A stretch of 23,352 bases of DNA from JBDGRJ01 sp042218065 (GCA_042218065.1 JBDGRL010000063.1:1-23352); one strand, 5' to 3'; positions 1 to 7,422 are shown, counted from the first letter of the stretch. The notes: a model not told the origin generated them from the letters alone. Numbers and translations: made by a program.

Positions 1-521
1 TGGACAAAAAAGGAGACCTAGTAAACATAGAAAGTGATGCTGAAGACGAAATAGCAGAGCAGCTCAGCAATTTTGCTGATACTCCGTTTGATCTCGACGG
101 AAAACATTATGAATCAGTAGAAGCGTTCTGGCAAAGCATTAAATACCCAGAAGGAAGTGATAAAAGAAAAGAAATACGAAAAATGGAAGGCTCAGAGGCA
201 AAAGGAGAAAGTCGGGAACTTGAAGTATATGATAAAGAAAAAAATGAAGGTGATACTATAAAATATGATGGAAAAGAAATTGGGTATGGTACATCTGAAC
301 ACCATCAACTTATGGAAAAAGCATTAAGAGCAAAGTTTAACCAAAACCCGGAAGCCAAACAAGCTCTAAAAAACACTAAAGACAAAAAACTTACCCACTA
401 TATAACATACGGAGATTACGTTGTACCGGATAGCAAATCAATACCTCGAAAAGTTTTTACTGGAATTTTAGAAGATCTAAGAGAAGAATTTCTGGAAGAA
501 AAAAATGAACAAAACTCTTAA
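1..521 (+). CDS. NADAR-family protein (DUF1768/YbiA-like), 5' end cut by window
   Basis: The reading frame is open from base 3 and gives 172 visible residues ending in TAA. An internal ATG at 183 would remove half the domain, so the gene must start further upstream. The window begins with 'tg' in the codon position before GAC, so an ATG one base outside the window is possible but cannot be seen. Two family hallmarks are visible: an N-terminal LSNF...PFDLDGKHYESVEAFWQ block, matching the LSNFYPSPF..DG..Y.SVEH..Q pattern of NADAR proteins, and a later block MEKALRAKFNQNPEAKQAL followed by L..T....L. Known NADAR proteins are N-glycosidases acting on ADP-ribose-type or riboflavin-pathway substrates, and some reverse guanine ADP-ribosylation of DNA. 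The C-terminus after this block lacks the usual YWG motif and reads TYGDYVVPDSKS, so this is a divergent member. It lies 18 nt upstream of ung, which suggests a nucleic-acid repair or base-clearing role by inference only. Confidence 0.72.
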   Translation, partial: DKKGDLVNIESDAEDEIAEQLSNFADTPFDLDGKHYESVEAFWQSIKYPEGSDKRKEIRKMEGSEAKGESRELEVYDKEKNEGDTIKYDGKEIGYGTSEHHQLMEKALRAKFNQNPEAKQALKNTKDKKLTHYITYGDYVVPDSKSIPRKVFTGILEDLREEFLEEKNEQNS

Positions 522-539
522 TTAAGATAAATACTGTAA

Positions 540-1229
540 ATGAAAAATAATAATATGTCAGTAGATATACATGAAAGCTGGAAACAACAGCTGCAAGAAG
601 AATTTCAAAAAGACTACTTTCAGGAATTATCTGAGTTTGTAAAAGAAGAATATAAAAATCATACTGTCTATCCTCCACCGCAAAACATTTTTCGAGCTTT
701 TGATGAGTGTCCTTTTGATGAAGTAAAAGTAGTAATATTAGGCCAAGACCCCTATCACGGCCCAAACCAAGCAAATGGCCTCTGTTTCTCTGTAAAAAGA
801 AGTGTAAATAACCCACCATCTTTAAAAAATATCTATAAAGAACTAGAAAATGAAATGGATGTTGATCTAGATAGGACAGGAGATCTATCCGGTTGGGCTG
901 AGCAGGGTGTTTTACTGCTAAATGCCACACTCACCGTTAGAAAAAAGTCGCCCGGATCACACCAAGATAAAGGCTGGGAGCGCTTCACCGATGCTGCTAT
1001 CAAGAAGTTATCCGAAGAAAGAGAAAATTTAGTCTTTATGCTATGGGGCAATTATGCTCAAGAGAAAGGCAGTGTAATTAATCAGTCAGATCACCTGATT
1101 TTAGAGTCTTCTCACCCCTCTCCTTACTCCGCCCACTATAGCTTTTTTGGTTGTAATCACTTTAAAAAAGCAAACGAATACCTAAAAGATATGGAAAAAG
1201 AACCTATAGACTGGGCTCGCGGTCTTTAG
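540..1229 (+). CDS. ung: Uracil-DNA glycosylase (family 1)
   Basis: This enzyme removes uracil from DNA, the first step of base-excision repair in the cytoplasm. The protein has 229 residues, close to the usual 220-230. The catalytic water-activating loop GQDPYHGP is at residues 68-75 (Asp70), the uracil-binding strand LLLNATLTVR at 125-134, and the minor-groove/leucine loop HPSPYSAHYSFFGCNHF at 192-208 (His192). All diagnostic residues of family 1 UDG are intact. The start at 540 is the first ATG; a second ATG at 555 is also possible because the first residues (MKNNN) are not conserved. There is no Shine-Dalgarno sequence. The stop TAG at 1227-1229 overlaps by one base a possible GTG start for lgt, so the two genes are probably co-transcribed and perhaps translationally coupled. 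Confidence 0.97.
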   Translation: MKNNNMSVDIHESWKQQLQEEFQKDYFQELSEFVKEEYKNHTVYPPPQNIFRAFDECPFDEVKVVILGQDPYHGPNQANGLCFSVKRSVNNPPSLKNIYKELENEMDVDLDRTGDLSGWAEQGVLLLNATLTVRKKSPGSHQDKGWERFTDAAIKKLSEERENLVFMLWGNYAQEKGSVINQSDHLILESSHPSPYSAHYSFFGCNHFKKANEYLKDMEKEPIDWARGL

Positions 1230-1258
1230 TGTTTATTTTCAATTTAATAATATTTCCA

Positions 1259-2107
1259 ATGACTAGTTTTTGGAGCTGGTGGCAGCATATTCCCAATAAT
1301 CTCTCACCTTACCTTATACAAACTGAATATTTTAATGTGCATTACTATGGGCTAATGTACGTAATAGGGTTTAGTGTTGTTTTTGCACTCGTCTATTACA
1401 GAATTAAGCATGATAACTACTCATACAACTTAGAAACTGTTCTTGATTTATTTATTTGGGCTATATTAGGAGTCGTAATAGGTGGAAGATTAGGTTATGT
1501 GATATTTTACAAACCGCTATTCTACTTATCTCACCCTTTACAAATTATTACACCTTTTCAGCTAATAGAAGGCCATTTAAAATTAGTAGGGATTAGAGGA
1601 ATGTCTTATCATGGAGGTTTGATCGGAGCAATTTTGGGTGTAGTTTGGTTCTGTCGTAAAAATTATATAAATTTTTGGCGCATGTCTGATCTAATCGTGC
1701 CGGCTGTACCTTTAGGGTATATGTTTGGAAGAATCGGAAACTTTATAAACGAAGAACTCTACGGAAGAGTTACTCAAAAACCTTGGGGTATGTATTTCCA
1801 AGGACAAAATCAATTGAGGCATCCTTCTCAGCTCTATGAAGCACTTCTGGAGGGGGTAGTGATATTTTTAATATTGTGGCCGTTGAGAAATAAAGATTTT
1901 TTGCAAAATAAACTATTAGCAGTATATATAATTTTATATGGAATAATGAGATTTATAGTGGAGTTTTTCAGAGCTCCAGACCCTTTTCTAGGTTTTCTTG
2001 TAGGGTTCCTTACAATGGGGCAAATATTATCTATAATAATGATAGCTGCAGGATTTCTTATTTACTACTACCGCCACAAAACAGATCTAAATAATAATAA
2101 AGAGTGA
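1259..2107 (+). CDS. lgt: Prolipoprotein diacylglyceryl transferase
   Basis: Lgt transfers diacylglycerol from phosphatidylglycerol to the lipobox cysteine of prolipoproteins in the cytoplasmic membrane, the first step of lipoprotein maturation. From ATG 1259 the protein has 282 residues and about seven hydrophobic segments. Signatures (numbered from this ATG): YYGLMYVIGF near 29-38, HGG at 118-120 with the conserved His, the Lgt signature GRIGNFINEELYGR at 157-170, HPSQLYE at 188-194, and EFFRAPD at 235-241 with the essential-type Arg. A GTG at 1229 would add ten residues and overlap the ung stop by one base. I prefer ATG 1259 because the distance to the YGLMY motif then resembles E. coli Lgt. 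This is the only gene in the window ending in TGA. Its presence means the cell makes lipoproteins, which is relevant to the lipobox-like Cys in the PEP synthase tail. Confidence 0.96.
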   Translation: MTSFWSWWQHIPNNLSPYLIQTEYFNVHYYGLMYVIGFSVVFALVYYRIKHDNYSYNLETVLDLFIWAILGVVIGGRLGYVIFYKPLFYLSHPLQIITPFQLIEGHLKLVGIRGMSYHGGLIGAILGVVWFCRKNYINFWRMSDLIVPAVPLGYMFGRIGNFINEELYGRVTQKPWGMYFQGQNQLRHPSQLYEALLEGVVIFLILWPLRNKDFLQNKLLAVYIILYGIMRFIVEFFRAPDPFLGFLVGFLTMGQILSIIMIAAGFLIYYYRHKTDLNNNKE

Positions 2108-2118
2108 GTTTTTAAAAT

Positions 2119-2134
2119 CATAGATAAGTCTATG
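2119..2134 (+). other. Perfect short hairpin after lgt
   Basis: CATAGA-TAAG-TCTATG forms a perfect 6-bp stem with a 4-nt loop, starting 12 nt after the lgt stop. It is AT-rich and no T-run follows, so it is not a convincing intrinsic terminator. It may protect the mRNA end or be chance. Confidence 0.3.
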
Positions 2135-2173
2135 AGGTCGTTGAAAAAACAAAATAGATGCAGAATTCATTAC

Positions 2174-2252
2174 CGAACCCTGGCTTTGAGCTTGTGTCAT
2201 TGAAGAAGGTCGTTAAAGGGTTCGAATCTTGCTAAAGCTTATCAACGAACCC
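2174..2252 (+). repeat. Three alternating complementary heptamers (possible switch-like RNA fold)
   Basis: CGAACCC (2174-2180), GGGTTCG (2218-2224) and CGAACCC (2246-2252) occur in alternation. The middle copy can pair with the first (8 bp when the flanking T2181/A2217 pair is included, 35-nt loop) or with the third (7 bp, 21-nt loop), but not with both. Mutually exclusive stems of this kind are typical of attenuators and riboswitches. However, the best promoter for the downstream gene lies after this element (2287), so it would act only on read-through from lgt or from an unseen promoter. Confidence 0.4.
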
Positions 2253-2283
2253 ATCTATTAAAATGGAATTAAATAAAAGAATG

Positions 2284-2292
2284 TGCTAAAAT
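2284..2292 (+). promoter_or_regulatory. Candidate extended -10 promoter for the 79-aa gene and gpmI
   Basis: TGCTAAAAT is a TGn-type extended -10 hexamer (TAAAAT at 2287-2292), 24 nt before the ATG at 2317. There is no good -35 at 17-bp spacing (TGGAAT at 2264-2269). The ftsA candidate promoter has the same TGnTAAAAT form. Confidence 0.35.
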
Positions 2293-2316
2293 AAAAATAT
2301 AAACAAAAGATATAAA

Positions 2317-2556
2317 ATGTCTAATTACCAACAAAAGAATATAGAACAATACCTAGAAGAACACAATATAGACGACGAACAACTAAAGGCGAGGTTTCTG
2401 CAAAAAATAACTCAAACTATACACGATAGAAATGATTTGGTCATAGAATTAGAAAAAACCGAAGATGAATACAAGCAAAACCAAATCAAAAGTGACATTG
2501 ATGAGTTGGACGAAAAAATAGAAGAAAAATTCGAAGAATTCCTCAGTCAGAATTAA
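2317..2556 (+). CDS. Small acidic helical protein, unknown function
   Basis: The product has 79 residues, very rich in Glu, Asp, Gln and Lys, with no Cys, no Trp, and no signal peptide or membrane segment. Residues 10-76 should be almost entirely alpha-helical. A heptad-like pattern (LVIELEKTEDEY, then IDELDEKIEEKFEEFL) suggests an antiparallel helical hairpin or coiled coil. I do not recognise the family. It lies 9 nt upstream of gpmI on the same strand behind its own candidate extended -10 promoter, so the two are probably co-transcribed. It has no Shine-Dalgarno sequence, and the ATG follows an A-rich leader like the other genes here. Codon and base usage match the neighbours, so I think it is a real gene. 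Confidence 0.7.
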   Translation: MSNYQQKNIEQYLEEHNIDDEQLKARFLQKITQTIHDRNDLVIELEKTEDEYKQNQIKSDIDELDEKIEEKFEEFLSQN

Positions 2557-2565
2557 CAAAAATAA

Positions 2566-4152
2566 ATGAGTTTAAGATATAACCCTGTAGTTCTGATTAT
2601 TAATGATGGTCTGGGTATAGCACCCCCCAGTGAAACAAATGCAGTTTCTCAAGCCGACACCCCTTTTTTGGATAAACTGTGTCGACATTTTCCTACTATG
2701 CTATTAGAGGCTTCGGGTCTGCAGGTCGGCTTACCCAGAGGTGAAATGGGAAACTCAGAGACAGGGCACTTCAATATAGGTACTGGTAAACTTATCTATC
2801 AAAGCTTACCTCGGATTAACAAATCAATAAGAGAGGAGGATTTCTTTGAAAAAGAAGAGTTTCTGAAGTGTAGTGAAAAAGTAAAGAAAAATAATGGAGA
2901 CCTACATCTAATGGGTTTGTTAGGCGAAGGTGGAGTACACAGCCACCAAAAACACCTACATGCTCTGCTCGATTTTTGTAAAAAAGAGGACTTGAATGAC
3001 AACGTTTATCTACATTTATTTTTAGATGGAAGAGATACAGATAAAGATGCAGGGATAGATTTTCTAGATAATTTACTTGAAAAGATGAAGCAGACAGGTG
3101 TAGGAACTATTGCTTCCATGGGTGGTAGATATTATGGAATGGACAGAAATGAGAACTGGGATAGAATCGAAAAAAACTATAAAGCCATAATAGGAAATTC
3201 AGATAATAATTTTACAAACCCCAAACAAGCACTGCAGCAATCATATGAAAATGAAGTGTATGACGAAAAGTTTGAACCTGCGACCAGGGTTGAAAATGGA
3301 TCTCCTATAACCACTATAAAAAACAATGATTCCGTAATATTCTTTAATTTCCGAGCCGACAGAGCTAGACAAATGACAAAAGCTTTTGTCTTAGAAGATT
3401 TTAATGAGTTTGATAGAGACTATAAAGAAAATCTTGAGTTTACTACATTTATAGAATATGAAAAAGGTTTACCCGTAAATGTAGCTTATCCACCGGAAAT
3501 AGCAGAAACTCCGATTGCAAAAGTTTTTAGTGAAAATGGGTTTACTCAAAAACATATAGCTGAAACAGAAAAATACGCCCATGTCACTTTCTTCCTAAAC
3601 GGCCAGATAGAGAACCCTTTTGAGGGAGAAGAAAGAAAGATTGTCCCTTCGCCATCCGTTCCTAGTTACGACCAAAAACCGGAAATGTCTGCTTTCGAAA
3701 CTACTGATGAGATGGTAGAAGCTATCAAAAAAGGAGAACACGAGTTTTTAGTAATGAATTTTGCTAACCCGGATATGGTAGGACACACCGGTAACTTAGA
3801 TGCTGCCATAAAAGGGGTGGAAGCCGTCGATAAAAATATAAAAAGAGTAACTGAAGAAACAGTAAAACAAGGTGGAATAGTGTTTATAACATCGGATCAC
3901 GGCAACGCAGAAAGCATGGTAAACATCCAAACAGAAGAAAATAATAAAGAACATACTATTTATCCAGTACCATTTATTACAGCTAGTAAAATGCATAAAG
4001 ACCAGACTATAGAGCCTGCTGACAGCTTGGATTTATCTAAGTTTAAACCAAGAGGTGTATTAACCGATGTTGCTCCTACTATTCTAGAACAAGTAGGCTT
4101 AAGTGCATCAGAGGAAATGACAGGCACTAACCTATTAAAGCAACTTATATAA
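2566..4152 (+). CDS. gpmI: 2,3-bisphosphoglycerate-independent phosphoglycerate mutase
   Basis: GpmI interconverts 3- and 2-phosphoglycerate in glycolysis/gluconeogenesis using two Mn ions and a phosphoserine intermediate. The protein has 528 residues (usual 505-520). Alkaline-phosphatase-fold residues are all visible: IINDGLG at 11-17 (metal Asp14), GNSETGHFNIG at 62-72 (catalytic Ser64), GVHSHQ at 123-128, LDGRDT at 153-158, NFRADR at 261-266, a Lys at 336, NPDMVGHTGN at 401-410 (Asp403, His407), SDHGNAE at 443-449 and EHTIYPVPF at 462-470. The family consensus around the Ser is NSEVGH..IGAGR, so NSETGH..IGTGK is a mild variant. The gene follows the 79-aa gene by 9 nt. Its TAA (4150-4152) abuts the stop codon of the converging ppsA-like gene with no base in between. 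Together with pyk and ppsA it places three enzymes of the lower glycolytic/PEP segment within 6 kb. Confidence 0.97.
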   Translation: MSLRYNPVVLIINDGLGIAPPSETNAVSQADTPFLDKLCRHFPTMLLEASGLQVGLPRGEMGNSETGHFNIGTGKLIYQSLPRINKSIREEDFFEKEEFLKCSEKVKKNNGDLHLMGLLGEGGVHSHQKHLHALLDFCKKEDLNDNVYLHLFLDGRDTDKDAGIDFLDNLLEKMKQTGVGTIASMGGRYYGMDRNENWDRIEKNYKAIIGNSDNNFTNPKQALQQSYENEVYDEKFEPATRVENGSPITTIKNNDSVIFFNFRADRARQMTKAFVLEDFNEFDRDYKENLEFTTFIEYEKGLPVNVAYPPEIAETPIAKVFSENGFTQKHIAETEKYAHVTFFLNGQIENPFEGEERKIVPSPSVPSYDQKPEMSAFETTDEMVEAIKKGEHEFLVMNFANPDMVGHTGNLDAAIKGVEAVDKNIKRVTEETVKQGGIVFITSDHGNAESMVNIQTEENNKEHTIYPVPFITASKMHKDQTIEPADSLDLSKFKPRGVLTDVAPTILEQVGLSASEEMTGTNLLKQLI

Positions 4153-7100
4153 TTACTCTTTGAATTTGATCGTCTCTATAACTCTTTCTGCCTCCTTTTT
4201 GTCATTGCTAGCAATCTTTAGAAATTTTGTCAAAGTAATTTCCTCATAAAGACCTTCTTCTGTTGAGGTATTAATTCTGATATTAGTGATGTATTGCTTC
4301 TTATTTAAGTTTGAGTCTTGCATTTGACTACTGGTAGAAGTTTCAGCAGTACTAGTGCTATCTAACTCAATAAAACTAAAACCTTGTCTATTTGAAACTT
4401 GGATCTCTTCAGCTGAACCTACCTTATCTTTAAACTCTTGTAGACTCTCTAAAGTAGTAGTTGAGCTTATTGTTATATATTTATCTGAGTTGGGGTCAGT
4501 GAGCTCTACCCTATCTTCATATTGGTTCACCTGCCAACCGAAAGGATACTTCATATCAAAATCTGCAAAAGTAGATATGCTAATTGGCAAAAGCTTCTGT
4601 TTTATTTTTTTCTGTTGTTGTTTTTTTACCTTTTTTTGTACTTTTTTTCTAACAGTTGCAGGATTATAATCGGCATTTACTTCTCCTTTGTCTATAGAGT
4701 TTCTCGTCAAATTCGTATTACACCCAGCCCCAAGCAAAATCACCATAGCTGATATCAACCCCAAAGCTAACAACAATAGCAAAAGTTTCGAGTTAGTCTT
4801 GTCTCCTGTGTTCCCTATCGTATTTTCCATATCTGATACATGTTTTTTAGTCTTGTTCAAACTATCTGGGTTTAAAGAAATACTATCTATACCTTCTCTA
4901 ACCAAAAACTCAGTAAACTCCAGCGAATCACTAGGAGCCTGTCCGCATATACCTACCGGCTTTTCATACTTATGAGCTGACTTTATCACATCTTTTATCA
5001 TCTTTTTTACAGCTTCATTGTTTTCGTCATATACTTCATTAACTTGTTCTGAATCTCTATCTACACCCAAAATAAGTTGGGTCAAATCATTCGAACCTAT
5101 ACTAACACCATCAAAGAGTCTAGCAAATCTATCAGCTAGAACCACATTAGATGGTAACTCACACATTACATACACATCCAAACCATCCTGTTCTCGTTCT
5201 AACCCAAAATCTGACATAATGTCCAAGACTTTGCGTCCTTCCTCCGGTGTTCTACAAAAAGGCAACATTACCGTTATATTATCAAGACCCCATTCTTCTC
5301 TAGCCTTTTTTATAGCTTTACATTCTAACTTGAAAGCTGGTCTGTATTTCTCAGAATAATACCTACTAGCTCCTCTCCATCCTAACATAGGGTTTTCTTC
5401 TTTTGGTTCAAACTCTTCTCCTCCCAGTAATTTTCTATATTCGTTGGATTTAAAATCACTTAACCTTACTATCGTCTGTTTGGGGTAAAATGCAGCTGCT
5501 ATTTTACCCAATCCTTCAGCTAATTTATCTATGCAATACTGCTCTTTATCTTCATACCTAGTGGTCAACTCTTCTATTTCTTTTTTGATAGATTTATTTT
5601 CTAAATCATCAAAATTAACTGCAGCTAATGGGTGAATTTTAACAGAGTCGTTAAATATAAACTCACTTCGAGCTAAGCCGACTCCATCGTTAGGGTATTT
5701 TTGAAGTTTAAAAGCATGGTCCGGGTTACTAACATTTACCTTGATATCGGTCGCTGTCTCCACTTGATTACCTAGGTCCTGCCTATGCACTTCATAAGGC
5801 ATCTTTCCTCTGTAGATAAAACCTTTTTCTCCTTGGGTGCAATCTACTGTTACCTCTGATTCGGATTCCAGTCTTTTGGTGGCTTTCCTTGTTCCAACAA
5901 TAGTTGGTACCCCGAGCTCTCTAGAGACTATAGCAGCATGCGACGTCTTTCCACCTTTGTCTGTTATCACAGCAGATGCTTTTTCCATCAATGGCTCCCA
6001 GTCGGGATCAGTTTTTTCAGTCACCAATACATCTCCTTGCTCAAAATTCTCTTCTTTATCCACAGAGTCTAACACCTTTACTTCTCCAGTACCTACAGCA
6101 GTCCCCACCGATGTTCCAGTGAGCAAGACCTTTCCTCTTTTTTTCAGTTCATAATTTTCTACAATATTATTTCGCTTCTGAGATTCTACCGTTTCTGGTC
6201 GAGATTGTAATATGTATAGCTCACCTGTTTCCCCATCTTTCGCCCACTCTATATCTTGAGGTTGTCCATAATGATCTTCTATCAAGCTCCCCCATTCAGC
6301 TAACTGAAGCACATCCTCGTCTTCTATTGAGAACCGCTCCCTTTGGGTTTTTTTAACTCGTTTTTGTTTCGTATCTCTATTTTTCCCTTTTATGAGTTTT
6401 TTACTTTTGTTTCCGCATTCTCTGCTTATTATAGCTGGTTTACCCTGTTTTAATCCTTCCTTAAAAACATAAAACTGGTCAGGGTTTATCTCGCCCTTGA
6501 CTACATATTCCCCAAAACCATAAGAGGAGTTTATCAAAGTTACACCGTCGAAGCCTGATTCTGTATCCAAAGTAAACATAACGCCTGCTGCGCCCTCCTC
6601 TGCATTTACCATTTCCTGAATTCCGACTGAACAAGCAATACCCATGTGATCAAAACCTTTGTTTTCTCTATAGGATATCGCCCTATCAGTAAATAAAGAC
6701 GCCATCGATTTTTTGACCGCCCTCAGAAGGTGTTTTTCTTCACTAATATTTAAAAAACTATCTAGTTGGCCTGCAAAACTAGCTTCCGGTAAATCTTCCG
6801 CTGTTGCAGAGGATCTAACTGCTACTGATAACTTGCCCTCGGTTTTTTCTTCTAATTTGGAAAAAGATTGCTTAATATCCTTTTGAATGCTTTCAGGTAA
6901 ATCAGCTTTATATATCATCTTTCTTATTTTCTTCCCTGCAGTTTTCAGCTGGCCTATATCATTTATATCCAGCTCCATAAGTAAGTCCTTGATATCGCCT
7001 TTTATTTCAGCTGATTTTAAATGTTCCCTATAAGCAGAAGCAGTAACCGCAAATCCGTTGGGTATCCTGACCCCCTTTTCGGTTAGATTAGAATACATCT

Positions 7101-7182
7101 CCCCTAAAGAGGCATTTTTCCCTCCTACCCTGTCAGCATCTTTTTTTGATATTTCATCAAACCAAAGTACTTTTTTCGACAT
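4153..7182 (-). CDS. ppsA: Phosphoenolpyruvate synthase with C-terminal membrane/lipobox segment and extracytoplasmic domain
   Basis: PEP synthase converts pyruvate, ATP and water to PEP, AMP and phosphate. Residues 1-789 match the full family length (E. coli PpsA is 792 residues). An N-terminal ATP-grasp-like domain carries VRSSATAEDLPEASFAGQ (122-139). The phosphohistidine domain carries GGKTSHAAIVSRELG (410-424, His415). The C-terminal PEP-binding barrel carries GSNDLTQLILGVDRD (696-710) and GICGQAPSD (744-752, Cys746). All catalytic residues are intact. The protein then continues in frame for 220 residues. A hydrophobic segment at 800-817 ends in LLGAGC (Cys821, lipobox-like). A very basic stretch follows at about 845-863, then a soluble domain at 870-1009 beginning FDMKYPFGW, which recalls PsbP-like folds. 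No frameshift or stop separates the parts. M785 (codon at 4828-4830) could also be an internal start for a lipoprotein. The gene is transcribed after a 240-nt spacer containing a TATAAT promoter. Confidence 0.93.
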   Translation of the reverse strand: MSKKVLWFDEISKKDADRVGGKNASLGEMYSNLTEKGVRIPNGFAVTASAYREHLKSAEIKGDIKDLLMELDINDIGQLKTAGKKIRKMIYKADLPESIQKDIKQSFSKLEEKTEGKLSVAVRSSATAEDLPEASFAGQLDSFLNISEEKHLLRAVKKSMASLFTDRAISYRENKGFDHMGIACSVGIQEMVNAEEGAAGVMFTLDTESGFDGVTLINSSYGFGEYVVKGEINPDQFYVFKEGLKQGKPAIISRECGNKSKKLIKGKNRDTKQKRVKKTQRERFSIEDEDVLQLAEWGSLIEDHYGQPQDIEWAKDGETGELYILQSRPETVESQKRNNIVENYELKKRGKVLLTGTSVGTAVGTGEVKVLDSVDKEENFEQGDVLVTEKTDPDWEPLMEKASAVITDKGGKTSHAAIVSRELGVPTIVGTRKATKRLESESEVTVDCTQGEKGFIYRGKMPYEVHRQDLGNQVETATDIKVNVSNPDHAFKLQKYPNDGVGLARSEFIFNDSVKIHPLAAVNFDDLENKSIKKEIEELTTRYEDKEQYCIDKLAEGLGKIAAAFYPKQTIVRLSDFKSNEYRKLLGGEEFEPKEENPMLGWRGASRYYSEKYRPAFKLECKAIKKAREEWGLDNITVMLPFCRTPEEGRKVLDIMSDFGLEREQDGLDVYVMCELPSNVVLADRFARLFDGVSIGSNDLTQLILGVDRDSEQVNEVYDENNEAVKKMIKDVIKSAHKYEKPVGICGQAPSDSLEFTEFLVREGIDSISLNPDSLNKTKKHVSDMENTIGNTGDKTNSKLLLLLLALGLISAMVILLGAGCNTNLTRNSIDKGEVNADYNPATVRKKVQKKVKKQQQKKIKQKLLPISISTFADFDMKYPFGWQVNQYEDRVELTDPNSDKYITISSTTTLESLQEFKDKVGSAEEIQVSNRQGFSFIELDSTSTAETSTSSQMQDSNLNKKQYITNIRINTSTEEGLYEEITLTKFLKIASNDKKEAERVIETIKFKE

Positions 7183-7239
7183 AAAATTAAAAATTGCAGA
7201 TTTACACTGCCGAAATGCAAAATTATTGTTCGACAGACT

Positions 7240-7267
7240 ATTATAATTGTATCATTTAACAAACAAA
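7240..7267 (-). promoter_or_regulatory. Candidate promoter of the ppsA-like gene
   Basis: On the minus strand a perfect TATAAT (7240-7245) is preceded at 16 bp by TTTGTT (7262-7267), a weak -35. The start codon lies about 55 nt downstream. A separate promoter here would let ppsA be expressed independently of pyk, which makes metabolic sense because the two enzymes oppose each other. Confidence 0.5.
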
Positions 7268-7362
7268 TAAAAAAATAAGGTTCGAGACCGCTAAAATATC
7301 TTCACTTTAAGAGAGTGCTGATTACTTTTCGAGCGAAGTCTTCAATTGAACAAGCAGCGAGA

Positions 7363-7379
7363 CTCAAAAGGTGTTTGAG
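7363..7379 (-). other. 6-bp hairpin downstream of pyk
   Basis: CTCAAA and TTTGAG flank a 5-nt loop, about 45 nt after the pyk stop on the minus strand. No T-run follows directly, so it is a poor terminator on its own. Confidence 0.3.
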
Positions 7380-7422
7380 CTTGGATTTTAAAAATAAGTA
7401 AAACTTTTTAAAAATTAGGGAT

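Larger units (their letters stand above)
2108..2316 (+). other. Intergenic spacer with hairpins and a candidate promoter
   Basis: The 209-nt non-coding spacer lies between lgt and the small gene at 2317. It contains a perfect 6-bp hairpin just after lgt (2119-2134), three alternating complementary heptamers (2174-2252) and an extended -10 element (2284-2292). A T-arm-like GGTTCGAATC occurs at 2219-2228 but no tRNA folds around it. No ORF of note is visible on either strand. Confidence 0.6.
7183..7422 (-). other. Intergenic spacer between pyk and ppsA with structured repeats
   Basis: This 240-nt stretch carries no gene. On the minus strand it holds a 6-bp hairpin CTCAAA/TTTGAG (7363-7379), and several short GC-richer inverted segments in an AT-rich background. 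One is GAGT..GCTG pairing with CAGC ACTC across about 34 nt. A U-rich run (TTATTTTTTATTTG) follows, then a promoter-like TATAAT upstream of ppsA. Segment 7325-7355 (minus) resembles 2188-2217 (plus) in the lgt-gpmI spacer. I see no known riboswitch. Confidence 0.5.

Noticed and set aside
457..930. Minus-strand open frame opposite the NADAR and ung genes
   Set aside because: It lies antisense to two conserved genes, and its Leu/Phe/His-rich translation is typical of a shadow frame.
2105..2107. Recoded UGA (Gly), as in SR1/Gracilibacteria
   Set aside because: TGA occurs as the natural end of lgt at the expected length, and no conserved gene has an in-frame TGA, so the standard code fits.
2210..2235. 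tRNA T-arm-like GGTTCGAATC in the lgt-gpmI spacer
   Set aside because: Only the bases nearest the loop pair (one G-C and two G-U); there is no 5-bp T-stem, acceptor stem or anticodon arm around it.
7270..7320. Intrinsic terminator for pyk
   Set aside because: A U-rich run is present on the minus strand, but no stable GC stem directly precedes it; the best nearby pairing is only 3-4 bp.
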